Below, in pieces: positions 46,622 to 58,877 of a stretch of 64,000 nt of DNA (the first letter of the stretch is position 1; each line of letters begins with the position of its first letter). The notes beneath the pieces are model-generated. The model had not been told where the DNA came from and ran no database searches. It saw only the letters and a list, made by a program, of their open reading frames with translations. The DNA is taken from the NCBI GenBank assembly GCA_030758115.1, contig JANREX010000065.1, positions 26,680 through 90,679 on the forward strand, in the 5' to 3' direction. The translations under genes were made by a program, and so were the position numbers. This DNA comes from Paracoccaceae bacterium (GTDB lineage: Bacteria > Pseudomonadota > Alphaproteobacteria > Rhodobacterales > Rhodobacteraceae).

Positions 46622-47253
46622 TGTGGCCCCGGTGGCGCGGCGCGGTGTTTTCTGAGCCTGGCCAAGCCGGATGGAGGGCGATCTGCGCCCTGGTGGTTGC
46701 GCTGTGCCTGCCTTTTGGCGGGCCCGCGCAGGCACAGGAAAACCAGCTGATCCGCAGCCCGATCCTGTCGCTTGACCAGGACCGCATGTTCGCGGCCTCG
46801 GCCTTCGGGCGGCGGTTCGATGCGGCGTTGCAGGCTGACGGGGCGCTGCTTGAGGTCGAGAATCGCAGGATCGAATCCGCGCTCGAGGCCGAGGAAAAGG
46901 ATCTGACCCAGCGCCGCCCCGCCATGAGCCCCGAGGCGTTCCGCGCGCTGGCCGATGCCTTCGACACCAAGGTGCAGCGGATCAGGACGGAACAGACCGC
47001 CAAGGCGCGCGCCCTTGCCCAACGCACCGAGGACGCGCAGCGCCAGTTCATCGCGGCGGCGCGCCCGGTGCTGGAGCAGTTGATGATCGATGCGGGGGCC
47101 GTCGTGATCATCGACCCGCGCAGTGTCGTGATGAGCCGCAGCGCCATCGATGTGACGGATGAGGCGATCCGCAGGATCAACGACAGCATCGGCGATGGAA
47201 GCGACGCCGCAGGTGCCCCGCAAGTGGCGCCAGTCGCGCCGAAAGGCGACTGA
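46621..47253 (+). CDS. OmpH/Skp-family periplasmic chaperone
   Basis: This 210-residue protein has an export signal (ICALVVALCLPFGGPAQAQ) and the Skp-like core: ILSLDQDRMF near 50, a long charged helical region (about 75-150, QADGALLEVENRRIESALEAE onwards, quoted here as ALLEVENRRIES) and AGAVVIIDPRSVVMS near 160. Skp holds unfolded outer-membrane proteins on their way to BamA. TGATG overlap couples it to bamA. Confidence 0.85.
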   Translation: MWPRWRGAVFSEPGQAGWRAICALVVALCLPFGGPAQAQENQLIRSPILSLDQDRMFAASAFGRRFDAALQADGALLEVENRRIESALEAEEKDLTQRRPAMSPEAFRALADAFDTKVQRIRTEQTAKARALAQRTEDAQRQFIAAARPVLEQLMIDAGAVVIIDPRSVVMSRSAIDVTDEAIRRINDSIGDGSDAAGAPQVAPVAPKGD

Positions 47254-47399
47254 CCCGCGATGCGCTTGCTCCTGCGGGGGCGAATTGTTACTGACAGACA
47301 CGAGATGAATGGCCGGGCAGGCCCATGGGCCTGAACGGGTCGGATCGGTCGCCTGCTTGCCGGAACAGATGAACCAGACAGCAAGACCCCGGGGGGCAG

Positions 47400-47864
47400 A
47401 TGACAGAGCCTTTGAAAAGCGCCGATATCCTGATGATCCAGCGGATCCTGCCGCATCGCTACCCGTTCTTGCTGGTGGACAAGGTGGTCGATATCGACGG
47501 CACCTCCTCGGCCGTGGGGATCAAGAACGTGTCCATGAACGAGCCGCATTTCCAGGGACATTTCCCCGGAAATCCGATCATGCCGGGTGTCACCATCGTC
47601 GAGGCGATGGCCCAGACCGCGGCCGTGATGGTGGGCGTTGCGCTGGACATGGCCGACAAGGAGCTGCTGGTCTATTTCATGGCGATCGACGGCTGCAAGT
47701 TCCGCCGCAAGGTGGTGCCCGGCGATGTGCTGCGCATGACGCTGACCACGCTGCGCGGCAAGCCCGGCGGCAAGGTCTGGCGCTTCAAGGGCGTGGCCGA
47801 GGTTGACGGAGAGATGGCGGCGGAATGCGAGTTCACCGCCATGATGGATCTGCCCAAGGAGTAA
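47400..47864 (+). CDS. fabZ: 3-hydroxyacyl-ACP dehydratase FabZ
   Basis: This 154-residue hotdog-fold dehydratase of fatty acid synthesis has the active-site helix region [19 protein letters not shown], which contains the catalytic histidine and glutamate. [14 protein letters not shown] is the standard start. GGGGGG precedes the ATG. It is 3 bp before lpxA, linking fatty acid and lipid A synthesis. The 146 bp before it hold no gene. Confidence 0.97.
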   Translation: MTEPLKSADILMIQRILPHRYPFLLVDKVVDIDGTSSAVGIKNVSMNEPHFQGHFPGNPIMPGVTIVEAMAQTAAVMVGVALDMADKELLVYFMAIDGCKFRRKVVPGDVLRMTLTTLRGKPGGKVWRFKGVAEVDGEMAAECEFTAMMDLPKE

Positions 47865-47867
47865 CCG

Positions 47868-48653
47868 ATGTCCAGCCGGATCCACCCTTCCGCCATCATC
47901 GAGGACGGCGCGCAGATCGGCGCGGATGTCGCGATCGGGCCGTTCTGCCATATCGGCGCGCAAGTCCGCCTTGCCGATGGGGTGCATCTGCACAGCCATG
48001 TGGTGGTGTCGGGCCAGACCGAGATCGGTGAAAAGACCGAGATCCATCCTTTCGCCGTGATCGGTGGCATTCCGCAGGATCTGAAATTCAAGGGCGAGGC
48101 GACGCGCCTGATCATCGGTGCGCGCAACCGGATCCGGGAACATGTCACGATGAACACCGGCACCGAAGGCGGTGGCGGGATCACCCGCATCGGCGATGAC
48201 GGTCTGTTCATGGCCGGCAGCCATGTGGCCCATGACGTGCAGATCGGCAACCGGGTGATCGTGGTGAACAACGCGGCCCTGGCCGGGCATTGCATCATCG
48301 AGGATGACGTGATCATCGGCGGGCTGTCGGGCGTGCATCAATGGGTGCGGATCGGGCAGGGCGCCATCATCGGGGCCGTGACCATGGTGACGAATGATGT
48401 CATCCCCTACGGCCTTGTGCAGGCGCCACGTGGCGTTCTTGACGGGCTCAATCTGGTGGGGCTGAAGCGTCGCGGCGTGCCGCGCGCCGATATCACCGCG
48501 CTGCGGGCGGCTTTCCAGATGCTGGCACAGGGCGAGGGGGCGTTTCAGGACCGTGCGCGCCGGCTTGGTGATGAAACCCAAAGCGAATACGTCCGCCAGA
48601 TCGTCGATTTCGTGACCGCCGGGTCCGACCGGTCTTTTCTGACGCCGGGCTGA
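47868..48653 (+). CDS. lpxA: UDP-N-acetylglucosamine acyltransferase LpxA
   Basis: This 261-residue left-handed beta-helix acyltransferase is the first enzyme of lipid A synthesis. Hexapeptide repeats run from IHPSAIIEDGAQIGADVAIG through about residue 190. VAHDVQIGNRVIVVNNAALAGH holds the catalytic histidine and HQWVRIGQGAIIG follows. AGGAG lies six bases before the ATG. Its stop overlaps the lpxI start by one base. Confidence 0.97.
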   Translation: MSSRIHPSAIIEDGAQIGADVAIGPFCHIGAQVRLADGVHLHSHVVVSGQTEIGEKTEIHPFAVIGGIPQDLKFKGEATRLIIGARNRIREHVTMNTGTEGGGGITRIGDDGLFMAGSHVAHDVQIGNRVIVVNNAALAGHCIIEDDVIIGGLSGVHQWVRIGQGAIIGAVTMVTNDVIPYGLVQAPRGVLDGLNLVGLKRRGVPRADITALRAAFQMLAQGEGAFQDRARRLGDETQSEYVRQIVDFVTAGSDRSFLTPG

Positions 48654-49540
48654 TGCTGGCGCTGATCGCAGGGCGGGGGCAATTGCCGGGTCACATCGTG
48701 GCCGCCCATGGCGCGCCGGTGCTGGTCGCCGCGCTCGAGGGCTTTGCCCCGGACCATCTGACGCCCGACATCACCTTTCGCGTGGAGCGGCTTGGCAGTT
48801 TCATCGCCGATCTCAAGGCGCGGGGCGTGAGCGATATCTGCATGGCCGGTGCCATCGGCAGACCTGCGCTTGATCCTGCGATGATCGACGCGGCCACCAT
48901 GCCGCTTGTGCCGCGCATGATGCAGGCGCTGGGGCAGGGCGATGATGGCGCCCTGCGGGTAGTGATCGCCCTGTTCGAAGAGGCGGGCTTTGCCCTGCGC
49001 GCCGCGCATGAGATCTGCCCCGATCTGCTGCTGTCCGAGGGCATTCCCACACGCGCCCGTCCGGGTCCGCAGCATGAGGGGCCCGCGCGTCTGGGCAAGG
49101 CCACCATCGCCGAGATGGGCCGCGCCGATCAGGGGCAGGCCTGCGTCATCCGGCGCGGTGATGTTCTGGCCCGCGAAGGGGCGGATGGCACCGATGCCAT
49201 GTTGGCGCGCCTGGGATCAGGGCCGGCCAGTACGGCGGATCCCGATCCGCTGACCTGGGGTTTCAACGCGATCACCGATGCCGCCACCAGCGCGCTGGAT
49301 TGGCTGGGCGGGCGCGAGGCTGCGGATCACAGTGGCGCCATCCTCTACAAGGCGCCCAAGCCCGGTCAGGACCGGCGTGTCGACCTGCCGACCATCGGCC
49401 CCGGTACCGCGATGCGCGCCGCTGATGCCGGGTTGGACGGTATCGTGATCGAGGCGGGCGGTGTGCTTGTTCTGGATCTGCCTTCGGTCTTGAGGATCCT
49501 CGATGACAAGGGGATGTTCCTTTGGGTGCGGGCCGCATGA
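48653..49540 (+). CDS. lpxI: UDP-2,3-diacylglucosamine diphosphatase LpxI
   Basis: This 295-residue protein of the LpxI (DUF1009) family is the alphaproteobacterial alternative to LpxH. LALIAGRGQLPGHIV at the start, ICMAGAIGRPALDP near 61, ALGQGDDGALRVVI near 88 and the C-terminal GPGTAMRAADAGLDGIVIEAGG are characteristic. It converts UDP-diacylglucosamine to lipid X for LpxB, the next gene, which it overlaps by four bases. Confidence 0.94.
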   Translation: MLALIAGRGQLPGHIVAAHGAPVLVAALEGFAPDHLTPDITFRVERLGSFIADLKARGVSDICMAGAIGRPALDPAMIDAATMPLVPRMMQALGQGDDGALRVVIALFEEAGFALRAAHEICPDLLLSEGIPTRARPGPQHEGPARLGKATIAEMGRADQGQACVIRRGDVLAREGADGTDAMLARLGSGPASTADPDPLTWGFNAITDAATSALDWLGGREAADHSGAILYKAPKPGQDRRVDLPTIGPGTAMRAADAGLDGIVIEAGGVLVLDLPSVLRILDDKGMFLWVRAA

Positions 49541-50697
49541 GGGTGTTCCTGATCGCGGGCGAAGCCTCTGGCGACAAGCTGGGGGCCGCTTTGATGTCGG
49601 GCCTCAAGCAACTGACAACGCCTGATTTTTCGGGTGTCGGCGGTCCGCTGATGCAGGCCGAAGGGATGGACAGCCTCTTTCCCATGGACGAGTTGAGCAT
49701 CATGGGCCTGGCCGAGGTTCTGCCCAAGTACATGCATCTGAAACGGCGCATCGCCCAGACGGCCGCAGCAGTGATCGCGGCGCGCCCCGATGTGCTGGTG
49801 ACCATCGACAGCCCCGATTTCTGCCTGCGTGTCGCCAAGCTGGTGAAGGCCCAAAGCGATATCCGCACCGTGCATTACGTCGCCCCTTCGGTCTGGGCCT
49901 GGCGACCGGGACGCGCGGCCAAGATGGCGCGGGTGATCGACCATGTGCTGGCGCTGTTGCCCTTCGAGCCGCCCTATATGGAAGCCGCAGGCATGGATTG
50001 CGATTTCGTGGGCCATCCGGTCGTCGCCGAACCACAGGCGACCGAGGCAGAGGCGCAGGCCTTCCGTGCCCGTCACGGGATCGGCGAGGCACCGCTGCTG
50101 CTGGCATTGCCCGGATCGCGGCGGGGTGAGGTGGCGCGGCTGGCACCGCGGTTCGGTCAGGCGCTGGCGCGGGTGATGCAAACCCGTCCCGACTTGCGGA
50201 TCGTGCTGCCCACCACTCCCAATGTCACTGACCTTGTGCAGAATCTGGTAGGCGAATGGCCCGTTGCGCCCATCGTCCTTGATCCTCGCAACATGAACAA
50301 CGATGCTTATGCCGCTGAAAAAAGGTCAGCTTTCCGTGCGGCTGAAATCGCGCTGGCCGCCTCTGGCACCGTGTCGCTGGAGCTGGCGGCGGCTGACACG
50401 CCGATGGTCATTGCCTATGACATGAACCCGCTCAGCCGGTTTCTGATCGGTCGGATGCTGAGGATCGATACGGTCACTCTGGTCAATCTGGTATCCGAAA
50501 CGCGCGCCGTGCCCGAATGCCTTGGCCGCAATTGTAACCCCGGTGCAATCGCCGCTGCGCTGGACAAGGTAATGCGTGCGCCGGATGCCCAGATGGAAGC
50601 CATGCGCCTGACGATGGAGAGGCTGGGCAAAGGCGGCACGCCGCCGGGGCTGCGTGCGGCGCAGGCGATACTGCACAGGCTTTCCCGACCCGTCTGA
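49537..50697 (+). CDS. lpxB: Lipid-A-disaccharide synthase LpxB
   Basis: This 386-residue GT-B/GT19 glycosyltransferase joins lipid X to UDP-diacylglucosamine. FLIAGEASGDKLGAALM near the start, TIDSPDFCLRVA near 90, YVAPSVWAWRPGRA near 113 and LAASGTVSLELA near 272 are standard. ATG 49537 overlaps the lpxI stop (ATGA). A TTG at 49522 is in frame but unneeded. It ends the operon, convergent with mnmA. Confidence 0.96.
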   Translation: MRVFLIAGEASGDKLGAALMSGLKQLTTPDFSGVGGPLMQAEGMDSLFPMDELSIMGLAEVLPKYMHLKRRIAQTAAAVIAARPDVLVTIDSPDFCLRVAKLVKAQSDIRTVHYVAPSVWAWRPGRAAKMARVIDHVLALLPFEPPYMEAAGMDCDFVGHPVVAEPQATEAEAQAFRARHGIGEAPLLLALPGSRRGEVARLAPRFGQALARVMQTRPDLRIVLPTTPNVTDLVQNLVGEWPVAPIVLDPRNMNNDAYAAEKRSAFRAAEIALAASGTVSLELAAADTPMVIAYDMNPLSRFLIGRMLRIDTVTLVNLVSETRAVPECLGRNCNPGAIAAALDKVMRAPDAQMEAMRLTMERLGKGGTPPGLRAAQAILHRLSRPV

Positions 50698-50707
50698 GCC
50701 GAGATGG

Positions 50708-51850
50708 TCAGCCTTTCCAGATCCAGCCACCACCCAGAACGCGGGTGCTGGCCGGGTCATAGAACACGCAGGCCTGTCCCGGTGACACGCCTTCTTCGGG
50801 TGTCAGCAATTCGACCGTGGCTGTGGTGGCCGAAAGCGGGCGGATCACCGCCTCGCGCGGGGGGCGGGTCGAGCGGACCTTGACCGCCACATGCCATTCG
50901 GCGGCGCTGTCGAAGGGCGTATCGCCCAGCCAGTTGATCTCGCGCAGCGGCACCACGCGGGTGGACAGCATCTCTTTCGGGCCGACGATGACGCGCTTGG
51001 TATCCACGTCCAGCTTGACCACATAGAGCGGATCTTCCAGACCACCGATGCCCAGACCACGGCGCTGGCCGATCGTGTAATGGATCACACCCTTGTGCGT
51101 GCCCAGAACGCGCCCGTCCACATCCACGATCTCGCCGGGTTCGGCGGCGCCGGGGCGCAGCTTTTCGATCACGGCGGCATAGTTGCCATTGGGCACAAAG
51201 CAGATGTCCTGACTGTCGGGCTTGTCGGCCACGGGCAGGCCGTAACGTGCCGCCAGCGCCCGTGTTTCGGCCTTCGAGGTCAGATGCCCCAGCGGAAAGC
51301 GCAGGTAGTCCAGCTGTTCTGCCGTGGTCGAGAACAGGAAATAGCTTTGATCGCGAGCGGCATCTGCGGCCGCGTGCAATTCGGGGCCGGCCGCGCCCAT
51401 CTTGCGCTGGATATAGTGGCCCGTGGCCATGCAATCGGCCTCCAGGTCGCGGGCGGTTTCCAGCAGGTCCTTGAACTTCACCCGCTCGTTGCAGCGGATG
51501 CAGGGCACGGGCGTGGCCCCGGCAAGGTAGCTGTCGGCGAATTCGTCGATCACCGCGTCCTTGAAGACGTTTTCATAATCCAGCACGTAATGCGGAAATC
51601 CCATGGTCTCGGCCACGCGGCGGGCGTCGTGGATATCAAGGCCCGCGCAGCAGGCGCCCTTCTTGGCCAATGCCGCGCCGTGATCATAAAGCTGCAGGGT
51701 CACGCCGACCACGTCATAGCCCTCTTCGGCCAGCTGCGCCGCCACCACGGAACTGTCCACGCCACCCGACATCGCCACCACCACCCGCGTTTGCGAGGGC
51801 GGTTTGGCAAAGCCGAGCGAGTTCAGCGGATGATCGGTGTCGAGGGCCAT
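50708..51850 (-). CDS. mnmA: tRNA-specific 2-thiouridylase MnmA
   Basis: This 380-residue enzyme thiolates U34 of tRNAs for Lys, Glu and Gln. The PP-loop is [13 protein letters not shown]. Catalytic cysteines lie in [11 protein letters not shown] and [17 protein letters not shown] and SYFLF are further landmarks. ATG 51850 is five bases after AGGAGG, and the adjacent ATG 51853 is too close to that site. A long frame extending to 51946 crosses the promoter and is not used. Confidence 0.95.
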   Translation of the reverse strand: MALDTDHPLNSLGFAKPPSQTRVVVAMSGGVDSSVVAAQLAEEGYDVVGVTLQLYDHGAALAKKGACCAGLDIHDARRVAETMGFPHYVLDYENVFKDAVIDEFADSYLAGATPVPCIRCNERVKFKDLLETARDLEADCMATGHYIQRKMGAAGPELHAAADAARDQSYFLFSTTAEQLDYLRFPLGHLTSKAETRALAARYGLPVADKPDSQDICFVPNGNYAAVIEKLRPGAAEPGEIVDVDGRVLGTHKGVIHYTIGQRRGLGIGGLEDPLYVVKLDVDTKRVIVGPKEMLSTRVVPLREINWLGDTPFDSAAEWHVAVKVRSTRPPREAVIRPLSATTATVELLTPEEGVSPGQACVFYDPASTRVLGGGWIWKG

Positions 51851-51918
51851 CATGGCCTCCTTGGTGTGGCGCGGCGGAGGGGGCCGGGGATTTGGCGCTG
51901 CCCCGGAAAGTCTGCGAG

Positions 51919-51946
51919 AATATAGGAAAATCCGAGATACTCTCAA
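51919..51946 (-). promoter_or_regulatory. Candidate mnmA promoter
   Basis: On the minus strand TTGAGA and TATATT are 16 bp apart, giving a 5' leader of about 60 bases before the mnmA ATG. It occupies the gap shared with the divergent sciP gene. Confidence 0.55.
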
Positions 51947-52010
51947 CCCCCTGTTTCACCGGCTGTTAAACGCTCTGGCGCATTGATGCGTCATGAAAGG
52001 AAAAACAGGC

Positions 52011-52289
52011 ATGTATCTCAAAAAGATCGATGGTCCGCGTGCGGTGACGCTTCCTGACGGGTCGGTGATGACGCGCGCCGATCTGCCCCCGCCCGATACG
52101 CGGCGTTGGGTGGCCAGCCGCAAGGCTGCGGTGGTGCGCGGTGTGCTCTGCGGTTTGATTTCCCGCGCCGAGGCGCTGGAACGCTATGGGCTGAGTGATG
52201 ACGAATTCGACGGCTGGTTGCGCGCCATCCGTGATCATGGTGTTGCGGCGCTGCGGGCGACCGCGACGCAAAAATATCGACAACTTTAG
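52011..52289 (+). CDS. sciP: CtrA inhibitor SciP (DUF1153)
   Basis: This 92-residue DUF1153/SciP protein begins MYLKKIDGPRAVTLPDGS and contains DTRRWVASRKAAVVRGV and LERYGLSDDEFDGW, a tetra-helical helix-turn-helix. In Caulobacter SciP binds CtrA on DNA and blocks transcription of CtrA-activated genes. ATG 52011 matches the family start, while ATG 51993 adds six residues. It sits 93 bp upstream of ctrA on the same strand. Confidence 0.92.
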   Translation: MYLKKIDGPRAVTLPDGSVMTRADLPPPDTRRWVASRKAAVVRGVLCGLISRAEALERYGLSDDEFDGWLRAIRDHGVAALRATATQKYRQL

Positions 52290-52316
52290 GTTGGGGTGTT
52301 AAATTTGAGAGGTTGG

Positions 52317-52332
52317 GTAACCGTGAATTAAC
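52317..52332 (+). promoter_or_regulatory. CtrA-like binding site upstream of ctrA
   Basis: GTAA-CCGTGAA-TTAAC differs by one base from the TTAA-N7-TTAAC consensus for CtrA. It lies 51-66 bp before the ctrA ATG, suggesting autoregulation. AT-rich sequence around it supports a promoter, but the -10 is not clear. Confidence 0.65.
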
Positions 52333-52382
52333 TATTTTTGGTCAGGGTCGGTCCCTATCGAGACCCTTGACGGAGTGTATGT

Positions 52383-53099
52383 ATGCGAGTGCTGCTGGTT
52401 GAAGATGATCCTACGACGTCGAAAAGCATCGAGATGATGCTGACCCATGCCAATCTGAACGTCTATACGACGGACCTGGGCGAGGAGGGGATCGATCTTG
52501 CCAAGCTCTATGACTACGATCTGATCCTTCTCGATCTGGGTTTGCCCGACATGCACGGGCATGAGGTGCTGCGCCAGTTGCGCCTGGCGCGCGTCGAAAC
52601 CCCGATCCTGATCCTGTCCGGGGATGATGATACGGACAACAAGATCAAGGGCTTCGGCTTCGGTGCCGATGATTACCTGACAAAGCCCTTCCACCGCGAG
52701 GAACTTGTCGCGCGCATCCATGCCATCATCCGCAGGTCCAAGGGGCATTCGCAATCGGTGATCCGCACCGGCAAGATCAGCGTCAACCTTGATGCCAAGA
52801 CCGTGGATGTGAACGGCAAGGGCGTGCATCTGACGGGCAAGGAATACCAGATGCTTGAGCTTCTGAGCCTGCGCAAGGGCACGACGCTGACCAAGGAGAT
52901 GTTTCTGAACCATCTCTATGGCGGCATGGACGAGCCCGAGCTCAAGATCATCGATGTCTTCATCTGCAAGCTGCGCAAGAAGCTGGGCGTGGCCACGGGG
53001 GGGGACAATTACATCGAAACGGTCTGGGGGCGCGGATATGTCCTGCGTGATCCCGATCCGGCGACCATGGGCGACCACCGGCTGGCTGTCGGTGCCTGA
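52383..53099 (+). CDS. ctrA: Cell-cycle response regulator CtrA
   Basis: This 238-residue OmpR-type regulator has a receiver with D51 in [14 protein letters not shown], the acidic pair in [13 protein letters not shown] and the conserved lysine in [11 protein letters not shown]. The winged-helix DNA-binding domain has [21 protein letters not shown] and [12 protein letters not shown]. In Rhodobacterales CtrA controls flagella, gene-transfer agents and stress genes rather than being essential. The start is ATG. Its kinase CckA is encoded at 16.5 kb. Confidence 0.97.
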   Translation: MRVLLVEDDPTTSKSIEMMLTHANLNVYTTDLGEEGIDLAKLYDYDLILLDLGLPDMHGHEVLRQLRLARVETPILILSGDDDTDNKIKGFGFGADDYLTKPFHREELVARIHAIIRRSKGHSQSVIRTGKISVNLDAKTVDVNGKGVHLTGKEYQMLELLSLRKGTTLTKEMFLNHLYGGMDEPELKIIDVFICKLRKKLGVATGGDNYIETVWGRGYVLRDPDPATMGDHRLAVGA

Positions 53100-53221
53100 C
53101 GACCGGCAGCTTGCGGGTGGCGCAGTCGCGCCGGGCGCAGATGCGGCGGGCAGGGCGCAAGCGCGGACTGGACCTTGACGGCAAGCCACCCTATCACTTC
53201 GGCTGTGCAACAGCCTTGTGA

Positions 53222-57480
<4,259 letters not shown>

Positions 57481-57517
57481 CCCCCTTTCACGGATCAAAT
57501 GCCACTTTGTTCTCAAA

Positions 57518-57561
57518 TGTTCTCATAAAGTTCTTTACAGGGCGTAAAGAATATGAGAACA
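57518..57561. repeat. Long AT-rich dyad upstream of the 40-residue protein
   Basis: TGTTCTCATA (57518-57527), then AAG, then TTCTTTAC (57531-57538) mirrors GTAAAGAA (57544-57551) plus TATGAGAACA (57552-57561). This is 18 paired bases with a 3-base bulge and a 5-base loop. A further TGTTCTC lies just upstream (57508-57514). It is very AT-rich for this genome and lies between recG and the microprotein. It may be an operator, a 5' RNA hairpin or both. Confidence 0.7.
57519..57533 (+). promoter_or_regulatory. Candidate SOS (LexA) box
   Basis: GTTC-TCATAAA-GTTC fits the GTTC-N7-GTTC LexA site of alphaproteobacteria and mirrors the recA site in this window. Another GTTC is ten bases upstream at 57509. 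It lies about 75 bp before the 40-residue microprotein. It overlaps a large dyad, so binding by a different factor is an alternative. Confidence 0.5.
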
Positions 57562-57606
57562 AAAGAGCAACAAGACGCCAGATAGCCCAGTTGAAAGGTC
57601 AGACAG

Positions 57607-57729
57607 ATGTTCGAACAGATCAAAACCGTCATCGAACGTTCCCGCGACACGCTGCTGTCGGATGCCATCGGTGCCATGGCGCTGATGGTGATCCTGGTGG
57701 TCGGCCTGCACCTTCCCAGCTTTTCCTGA
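57607..57729 (+). CDS. 40-residue single-span membrane microprotein
   Basis: A short frame begins MFEQIKTVIERSRDTLLSD, continues AIGAMALMVILVVGLHLP and ends SFS. AAAGG lies eight bases before the ATG. An amphipathic charged N-terminal helix of about 17 residues is followed by one membrane span and a very short tail. This is the layout of small inner-membrane regulators. A candidate SOS box lies upstream and a strong terminator downstream. By analogy with Caulobacter SidA, a small SOS-induced membrane division inhibitor, it could act on the divisome. There is no sequence evidence for that target. Confidence 0.7.
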   Translation: MFEQIKTVIERSRDTLLSDAIGAMALMVILVVGLHLPSFS

Positions 57730-57887
57730 AAGGATTTTCCAGTTTCTGCCTGCGGTCCTGATCCGGTGGCATGCGGCATCCCTGTCCCAATCTGATGCCA
57801 GCCTGACGGATACTGCCTGTTCCGACACAATGCAGGGCTATCCCCAGCCCTGACGTATTGCCCCGCCCAAACAGGACACGCCACTTT

Positions 57888-57924
57888 CCGCCGCCTTCCA
57901 ACCCGGAAGTGCGGCGGTTTTTTT
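57888..57924 (+). terminator. Strong terminator after the 40-residue gene
   Basis: CCGCCGC-C-TTCC and GGAA-GT-GCGGCGG form a stem with a small internal mismatch and a 5-base loop, followed by seven T. It lies about 160 bp after the microprotein stop and just before the convergent NifU/IscU-type gene. A smaller hairpin without T tract occurs at 57833-57852. Confidence 0.8.
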
Positions 57925-57939
57925 ATCGGGAACAGGGGA

Positions 57940-58392
57940 TCAGGCGCAGTGGGCCTGTTCGGCCTCGGCCACGGCCTGTGCGGTCGCTTCCAGCGCCAGC
58001 AGGATCGAGGCGTGACGGTTCTTGTACTCGCGCGCAGGGCGCAGCACCTCAAGCCCTTCGAAGGGTGCGCCCGGTGTGGGGCCATCGGATTTCAGCATCG
58101 CCTTGAGGCCTTCCAGCGCCGCTTCGATCTGGGTGCGGTCGCAGCCGATGACCGCATGGCCCACAACGGCCGCGGCGGCCTGGCCAAGGGCGCAGGCCTT
58201 CACATCCTGTGCATATTCGGCGATCCGCCCATCCTTGAGCACCACATCCACCGTGACCGTCGAGCCGCAGAGCGGCGAGCGCCGCTTGACCGTGGAATCA
58301 GGGTGCGCCAGCCGTGTGGTATGCGGAACATCGGCCGCAAGGGCCAGAATACGCGCGGAATACAGCTTGATCAGATCCGTGTCGCTGCTCAT
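57940..58392 (-). CDS. IscU/NifU-type iron-sulfur scaffold-like protein
   Basis: This 150-residue protein of the NifU_N/IscU-like family begins MSSDTDLIKLYSARILALA. It has three conserved cysteines, in SPLCGSTVTVDV (near 43), KACALGQ (near 68) and GCDRTQI (near 85), that could carry a transient Fe-S cluster. It is often annotated as an iron-sulfur assembly scaffold in Rhodobacteraceae. Start ATG 58392 follows AAAGGA. It is divergent from hisI. Whether it is a real scaffold or a relative such as SufU is unclear. Confidence 0.8.
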   Translation of the reverse strand: MSSDTDLIKLYSARILALAADVPHTTRLAHPDSTVKRRSPLCGSTVTVDVVLKDGRIAEYAQDVKACALGQAAAAVVGHAVIGCDRTQIEAALEGLKAMLKSDGPTPGAPFEGLEVLRPAREYKNRHASILLALEATAQAVAEAEQAHCA

Positions 58393-58473
58393 GCCATGGT
58401 CCTTTCGACGCTTTCCCTTTTGCTCTCTTGCCTCTAAATAGGCCCCAACCCGTCCAAAGCAAAGAGTTTTACC

Positions 58474-58836
58474 ATGGCTTTCGATCCCGCAACACTGGTT
58501 TACAACGACGCAGGGCTGATCCCGGCGATTGCGCAGGACGATGCGACCAATGAGATCCTGATGATGGCCTGGATGAATGCCGATGCCGTCGCGCGCACAT
58601 TGCAGACCGGCCATGTGACCTATTGGAGCCGGTCCCGGCAGGCCTTCTGGATCAAGGGCGAAAGCAGCGGTCACCGGCAGGAGCTGGTCGATCTGCGCCT
58701 GGATTGCGACCGTGATTGCCTGCTGGTGCGGGTGCGCCAGGTCGGGCCGGCCTGCCACACCAACCGGCGCAGCTGTTTCTATACAGCGGTGCGCAACGGT
58801 GTCGAAGTGGAACTGATGCAGCCGATGGCTGATTGA
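58474..58836 (+). CDS. hisI: Phosphoribosyl-AMP cyclohydrolase
   Basis: This 120-residue histidine-biosynthesis enzyme opens the purine ring of PR-AMP. Metal-binding residues lie in LDCDRDCLLVRV and ACHTNRRSCFY. YWSRSRQAFWIKGESSGH is the usual core. It is the monofunctional HisI form, without HisE, as normal in alphaproteobacteria. It stands alone, convergent with gluQ. Confidence 0.96.
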   Translation: MAFDPATLVYNDAGLIPAIAQDDATNEILMMAWMNADAVARTLQTGHVTYWSRSRQAFWIKGESSGHRQELVDLRLDCDRDCLLVRVRQVGPACHTNRRSCFYTAVRNGVEVELMQPMAD

Positions 58837-58877
58837 GCCATTTATATTCGTGTTGCCAATGCGTTGAAGGCTGAAGT

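Noticed and set aside
43946..46735. A 929-codon open frame on the minus strand
   Set aside because: It is antisense to bamA and crosses the terminator and promoter before it. Its composition is that of a GC-skewed shadow.
47254..47399. A remnant of lpxD between ompH and fabZ
   Set aside because: No left-handed-helix hexapeptide pattern appears in any frame of the 146 bp.
53175..53200. TTGACG upstream of ligA as a promoter
   Set aside because: No acceptable -10 at 15-19 bp spacing was found.
57833..57852. CAGGGCT/AGCCCTG hairpin as a terminator
   Set aside because: There is no T tract, and a much better terminator follows at 57888-57924.
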